In this document: one piece after another, positions 61,240 to 64,000 of the stretch
Layout of the letters: every line of letters starts with the position of its first letter
How positions within the stretch are numbered: position 1 is the first letter of the stretch
Assembly (NCBI GenBank): GCA_965201155.1
Contig: OZ241752.1
Span: forward strand, 806,001-870,000
Reading direction: 5' to 3'
Length of the DNA stretch: 64,000 nt
Source: JANQOH01 sp965201155
Lineage (GTDB): Bacteria; Pseudomonadota; Alphaproteobacteria; UBA7887
Made by a program: the position numbers and the translations under genes
The notes under the pieces: model-generated
Seen by the model: only the letters and a program-made list of their open reading frames with translations
Told to the model about the DNA's origin: nothing
Database searches by the model: none

Positions 61240-61722
61240 TCAATAGGGGGTGCCGTCGAAATGGCGGAAACGGTATTCACCGTCGGAAGACTTCTCCAGG
61301 ATCATGTCGGAGTCTGGATAATGCACCTCTTCTTGCCGCGACCGCGTGCCCACCTCCAGAAAGCGGACCAGCGCGTCGGACCGGTTTTCCAGCCGGTGCC
61401 CATTGCCGTCATTGGCAGGAAAACACGCGCACATCCCCGGGCGCAGGAGCTGTGTCCCGGCATCGGTAACAAGCGTCGGCGTTCCCTCGATAATGTAGAC
61501 GAACTCATCCTCGTTCTTGTGCCAGTGCCGCAGCGCCGATACCGCCCCGGGTTCCAGTTCGGTGAGATTGACGCCGAACTGCGTCAGGCCGCGCGGCGTG
61601 CCCAGCGCCCGCCGCCAGCGCCCGTCCGTCGTGCGCTCATGCGGCGGCGGATACACACGGCGTGTCGTCTTCGTCACCTCCATCGGGTCAAACCCGGCAG
61701 GCTTGGCGTCTTCCCTGGTCAT
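61240..61722 (-). CDS. Cupin domain protein
   Basis: A 160-residue single-cupin protein with metal-binding motif 1 in LRHWHKNEDEFVYIIEG (His, His, Glu) and motif 2 in MCACFPANDGNGHRLEN (His). An N-terminal stretch TTRRVYPPPHERTTDGRWRR precedes the barrel and RFLEVGTRS follows. This resembles cupins often annotated as transcription-factor-like or sugar-binding. The function is unknown. Confidence 0.85.
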   Translation of the reverse strand: MTREDAKPAGFDPMEVTKTTRRVYPPPHERTTDGRWRRALGTPRGLTQFGVNLTELEPGAVSALRHWHKNEDEFVYIIEGTPTLVTDAGTQLLRPGMCACFPANDGNGHRLENRSDALVRFLEVGTRSRQEEVHYPDSDMILEKSSDGEYRFRHFDGTPY

Positions 61723-61756
61723 GGCTCGCTTTCCGTCTGCTGGTGCGGCGCGGCAA

Positions 61757-62788
61757 CTATCCCGCGTTGAGCGCAGGCGCCGGCATGGGGCGAATGCCCA
61801 GGCGCTCGCGCAACTGCCGGTCCGCCGCTTCTTCCGGGTTGCCCGTCGTCAGCAATCTGTCGCCGATGAATATGGAATTGGCGCCGGCTAGGAATGCCAG
61901 CGCCTGGGTTTCGTCATTCATGCCCGCTCGCCCCGCCGACAGACGCACAACCGACTCGGGCATCATTATACGCGCGACCGCAATAGTGCGAATGAACTCG
62001 AAGGAGTCCAGGGGCGCAGCATCGGCCAGCGGCGTCCCGGTAACCCGAACCAGCATGTTGATCGGCACGCTTTCGGGGTGCTGCGGCAGCGTGGCAAGCG
62101 AAACAAGCATCCCCGCCCGGTCGCCGCGGCTTTCCCCCATCCCGACAATCCCGCCGCAGCAAACCGCCAACCCGGCATTGCGCACATGCTCCAGTGTCTC
62201 CAGCCGGTCGGCAAAGGTGCGCGTGGTGATGATGTCACCGTAATATTCCGGCGAGGTATCGATATTGTGATTGTAATAGTCCAGTCCTGCCCGTTTCAGC
62301 CGCTCGGCCTGGTCACGCGACAGCAGGCCCAGCGTCACGCAGGTTTCCATGCCCAGCGCCGTGACTTCGCGGATCATCGTGCAAACGACCTCGAGGTCAC
62401 GGTCTTTCGGTCCGCGCCACGCGGCGCCCATGCAATAGCGGCTGGCGCCGGCGTCGCGCGCGCGCCGCGCCGCCGCTACAACCGACTCGACGCTCATCAA
62501 CTTCCCGGCCGCGACGCCCGTTTCAAACCCCGCGCTTTGCGGGCAGTATTTGCAGTCTTCCGGGCAGCCGCCGGTCTTTATCGAAAGCAGCGTCGAAAGC
62601 TGAACCTCCGCGGGGTCGAAATAATGCCGGTGAACCCCCTGCGCCCGATAGATCAACTCGCTGAACGGCAAGTTGAACAGCGCTTCCGCCTCATCTCGCG
62701 TCCAGTCATGCCGCGCCGCAGCCGCAGCGGAAAAAGGCATTTCGCCGTCTGCATTGCGCCTGCCTTGTGCGGCGCACCGCTTGTTCAT
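61757..62788 (-). CDS. bioB: Biotin synthase
   Basis: A 343-residue radical SAM enzyme inserting sulfur into dethiobiotin. The radical SAM cluster motif is in GGCPEDCKYCPQS (CxxxCxxC), followed by RYCMGAAWRGPKDRD, YYNHNIDTSPEYYG and CCGGIVGMGE, and NSIFIGDRLLTTGNP near the end. The ATG at 62788 has only a weak purine stretch upstream. No other bio genes are seen. Confidence 0.97.
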   Translation of the reverse strand: MNKRCAAQGRRNADGEMPFSAAAAARHDWTRDEAEALFNLPFSELIYRAQGVHRHYFDPAEVQLSTLLSIKTGGCPEDCKYCPQSAGFETGVAAGKLMSVESVVAAARRARDAGASRYCMGAAWRGPKDRDLEVVCTMIREVTALGMETCVTLGLLSRDQAERLKRAGLDYYNHNIDTSPEYYGDIITTRTFADRLETLEHVRNAGLAVCCGGIVGMGESRGDRAGMLVSLATLPQHPESVPINMLVRVTGTPLADAAPLDSFEFIRTIAVARIMMPESVVRLSAGRAGMNDETQALAFLAGANSIFIGDRLLTTGNPEEAADRQLRERLGIRPMPAPALNAG

Positions 62789-62824
62789 GAATCCGCCCGC
62801 TGCTGGAAATCTTGAGACGGCCGA

Positions 62825-62853
62825 AGTATCGAAGGCGCCATGTTGACAGTCAA
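62825..62853 (-). promoter_or_regulatory. Candidate bioB promoter overlapping a palindrome
   Basis: On the minus strand TTGACT (62853-62848), a 17-base spacer and GATACT (62830-62825), about 37 bases before the ATG. The -35 lies within the 11-base palindrome TTGACAGTCAA (62843-62853), which could be an operator. It does not match the known BioR site TTATCTATAA. Confidence 0.4.
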
Positions 62854-62936
62854 GCAACCATCAAGCGAGGCTGCCGCCACCCCTGCCCCCGACGGCCGGA
62901 TTTCCTTGACACACCGTACGTCCGTGATGCGGAAAC

Positions 62937-63578
62937 ATGTCTGACCTGCCGGCTTACCTGCGCCGCCGCGGTTTCATGCTCGTCCTGTCCTCGCCGTCCG
63001 GTGCCGGCAAGACCACCATTGCACGCCGCCTGCTCGCCGCCTACCCGGACCTCTGGATGTCGGTGTCCGTCACCACGCGGCGGGCTCGCCCGGGCGAACA
63101 GCCTGGCCTCGACTACCGCTTCGTCAAACAGGCCGAATTCGACGCCATGGTCGCCGGAGGCGAACTGCTGGAACACGCGCGTGTGTTCGACCACCACTAT
63201 GGCACGCCGCGCCTGCCCGTGGAACAGTCGCTCAACGGCGGCCGCGACGTGCTGTTCGATATAGACTGGCAAGGCGCGCAGCAATTGGCCGAGCGTGCCC
63301 GTGACGATGTGGTCAAGGTGTTCATCCTGCCGCCCTCCACCCGGGAACTCGAGCGGCGCCTGCATCGCCGCGCGCAGGACAGCGCCGAGGTTGTCGCCGG
63401 GCGCATGGCCAAGGCAGCCGCCGAAATCACCCACTGGGCCGAATATGACTATATCGTCGTCAATGACGACATCGACCGTGCGGTGGCATCGGTGAGCGCA
63501 ATTCTCGCCGCGGAACGGCTGCGCCGCGAACGATATGTCGAATTGAGCGGCTTTATCTCCCGGCTTCAAGCCGGCTGA
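62937..63578 (+). CDS. gmk: Guanylate kinase
   Basis: A 213-residue kinase converting GMP to GDP. It has the P-loop SSPSGAGKTTIARRLLAAYP, the GMP-binding region VSVTTRRARPGEQPGLDYRFV, DIDWQGAQQL and FILPPSTRELERRL. The ATG at 62937 has GCGGAA upstream. The 3' end overlaps the convergent rsmA by 26 bases. Confidence 0.97.
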   Translation: MSDLPAYLRRRGFMLVLSSPSGAGKTTIARRLLAAYPDLWMSVSVTTRRARPGEQPGLDYRFVKQAEFDAMVAGGELLEHARVFDHHYGTPRLPVEQSLNGGRDVLFDIDWQGAQQLAERARDDVVKVFILPPSTRELERRLHRRAQDSAEVVAGRMAKAAAEITHWAEYDYIVVNDDIDRAVASVSAILAAERLRRERYVELSGFISRLQAG

Positions 63579-64000
63579 GCGCCGCCGCAAGCCGGCAAAA
63601 CTGCTTGATTTCCAGCACTTCCGCGCGCGCGCGCCCGTCAATGCCCGCGGCACTCAGCAAGTCCGCCGCCGATACTCCCAGCGTCTTGAGGCTGGACCGC
63701 AGCATCTTGCGGCGCTGACCGAATGCGGCCGCCAGCACCCGCCGCAGGCAACTCGCATCTGCGGGCGCCTGCGGCTCCGCTCGCGGAGCCAGACGCACCA
63801 CGCTTGAAGTCACGGCCGGCGGCGGCGTGAAGGCCCGCGCCGGCACATCAAACAACACATCCACCGAGCACAGCCATTGCGCATAGACGCCAAGCCGGCC
63901 ATATGCCGCGGAGCGGGGTTGCGCCGCCAGCCGCGCCGCCACTTCCTTCTGGAACATCAGCGTGAAACCGGCGGCAAATGACGGCTCCGCCGCCAGTCTG
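63553..64000 (-). CDS. rsmA: 16S rRNA (adenine1518/1519-N6)-dimethyltransferase, 5' end outside window
   Basis: The C-terminal part (about 149 codons) of RsmA (KsgA), which dimethylates two adenines of 16S rRNA. Visible are TLMFQKEVAARLAAQP, YGRLGVYAQWLCSVDVLFDVPARAFTPPPAVTSSVVRLAPR in parts, and FGQRRKMLRSSLKTLG. The frame is open to the last base, so the catalytic SAM-binding half lies beyond the window. Met at 63957 is internal. Confidence 0.95.
   Translation of the reverse strand, partial: RLAAEPSFAAGFTLMFQKEVAARLAAQPRSAAYGRLGVYAQWLCSVDVLFDVPARAFTPPPAVTSSVVRLAPRAEPQAPADASCLRRVLAAAFGQRRKMLRSSLKTLGVSAADLLSAAGIDGRARAEVLEIKQFCRLAAALSRLEAGR

Noticed and set aside
1..64000. CRISPR arrays, insertion sequences, prophage, tRNA and rRNA genes
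   Set aside because: No regularly spaced repeats, transposase or phage proteins, and no tRNA cloverleaf or rRNA sequence were recognised by eye; small RNAs cannot be ruled out.

Overview
The window is a GC-rich, tightly packed stretch of an alphaproteobacterial chromosome. The neighbourhood ubiB-ubiE / mutM / enoyl-CoA hydratase / rpsT / dnaA is typical of Alphaproteobacteria. The gatCAB operon, the TIGR02186 protein next to a TauE/SafE transporter, and the glnD-murJ-trpS run point the same way. The genus cannot be named from this sequence alone. No tRNA, rRNA, CRISPR, insertion sequence or prophage was seen. Nearly all of it is coding; only the rpsT-dnaA interval exceeds 300 bases without a gene.

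Layout. 1-8.4 kb: an acyl-CoA synthetase (5' end cut by the window), a membrane-anchored retropepsin-like protease, a fumarylacetoacetate-hydrolase/ArsC fusion, a cytochrome c with a PQQ-dependent alcohol dehydrogenase that carries the lanthanide-type Asp-X-Asp signature, an epoxide-hydrolase-like protein and PPK2. 8.4-14.6 kb: ubiE-ubiB, mutM, enoyl-CoA hydratase, rpsT and dnaA. An 18-base poly-C tract lies in the dnaA leader and a very AT-rich patch lies inside dnaA. 14.7-17.4 kb: flavin reductase, luciferase-like monooxygenase and a second crotonase. 17.4-21.5 kb (minus): glmU, glmS and a panE-like reductase. 21.8-30.6 kb: gph, a DUF454 protein, ispE with a TPR lipoprotein, panC, pgi-mutL and an HpcH/HpaI aldolase.

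30.7-35.3 kb: a DUF2927 protein, then a run of a small exported protein, an NTF2-like protein, a one-domain ModE and modABC. 35.3-39.4 kb: glutathione-dependent formaldehyde dehydrogenase, hydroxypyruvate isomerase family protein, M20 amidohydrolase and a GST. 39.4-43.5 kb: the lpoA / rsmI-yraN-dolP cluster known from E. coli, here followed by gshB. 43.6-49.1 kb: comM, a DOPA-4,5-dioxygenase-family protein, adenosine kinase, a TRAP solute-binding protein and an AmpG-like permease. 49.1-56.7 kb (minus): glnD, murJ, trpS, TSUP, TIGR02186 and Usp. 56.7-64 kb: gatC-gatA-gatB-ung, a MaoC dehydratase, a cupin, bioB, gmk and the 3' part of rsmA.

Functional themes. Alcohol and C1 oxidation is represented by the periplasmic PQQ dehydrogenase, its cytochrome and the GSH-formaldehyde dehydrogenase. 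Cell-envelope synthesis is represented by glmS, glmU, murJ, LpoA-like, DolP-like and AmpG-like proteins. The rest covers molybdate uptake, nitrogen sensing, cofactor synthesis and DNA repair. Most of the window is conserved core genome. The best candidates for something undescribed are the FAH-ArsC fusion, the poly-C tract before dnaA, and the Usp-TIGR02186-TSUP module.
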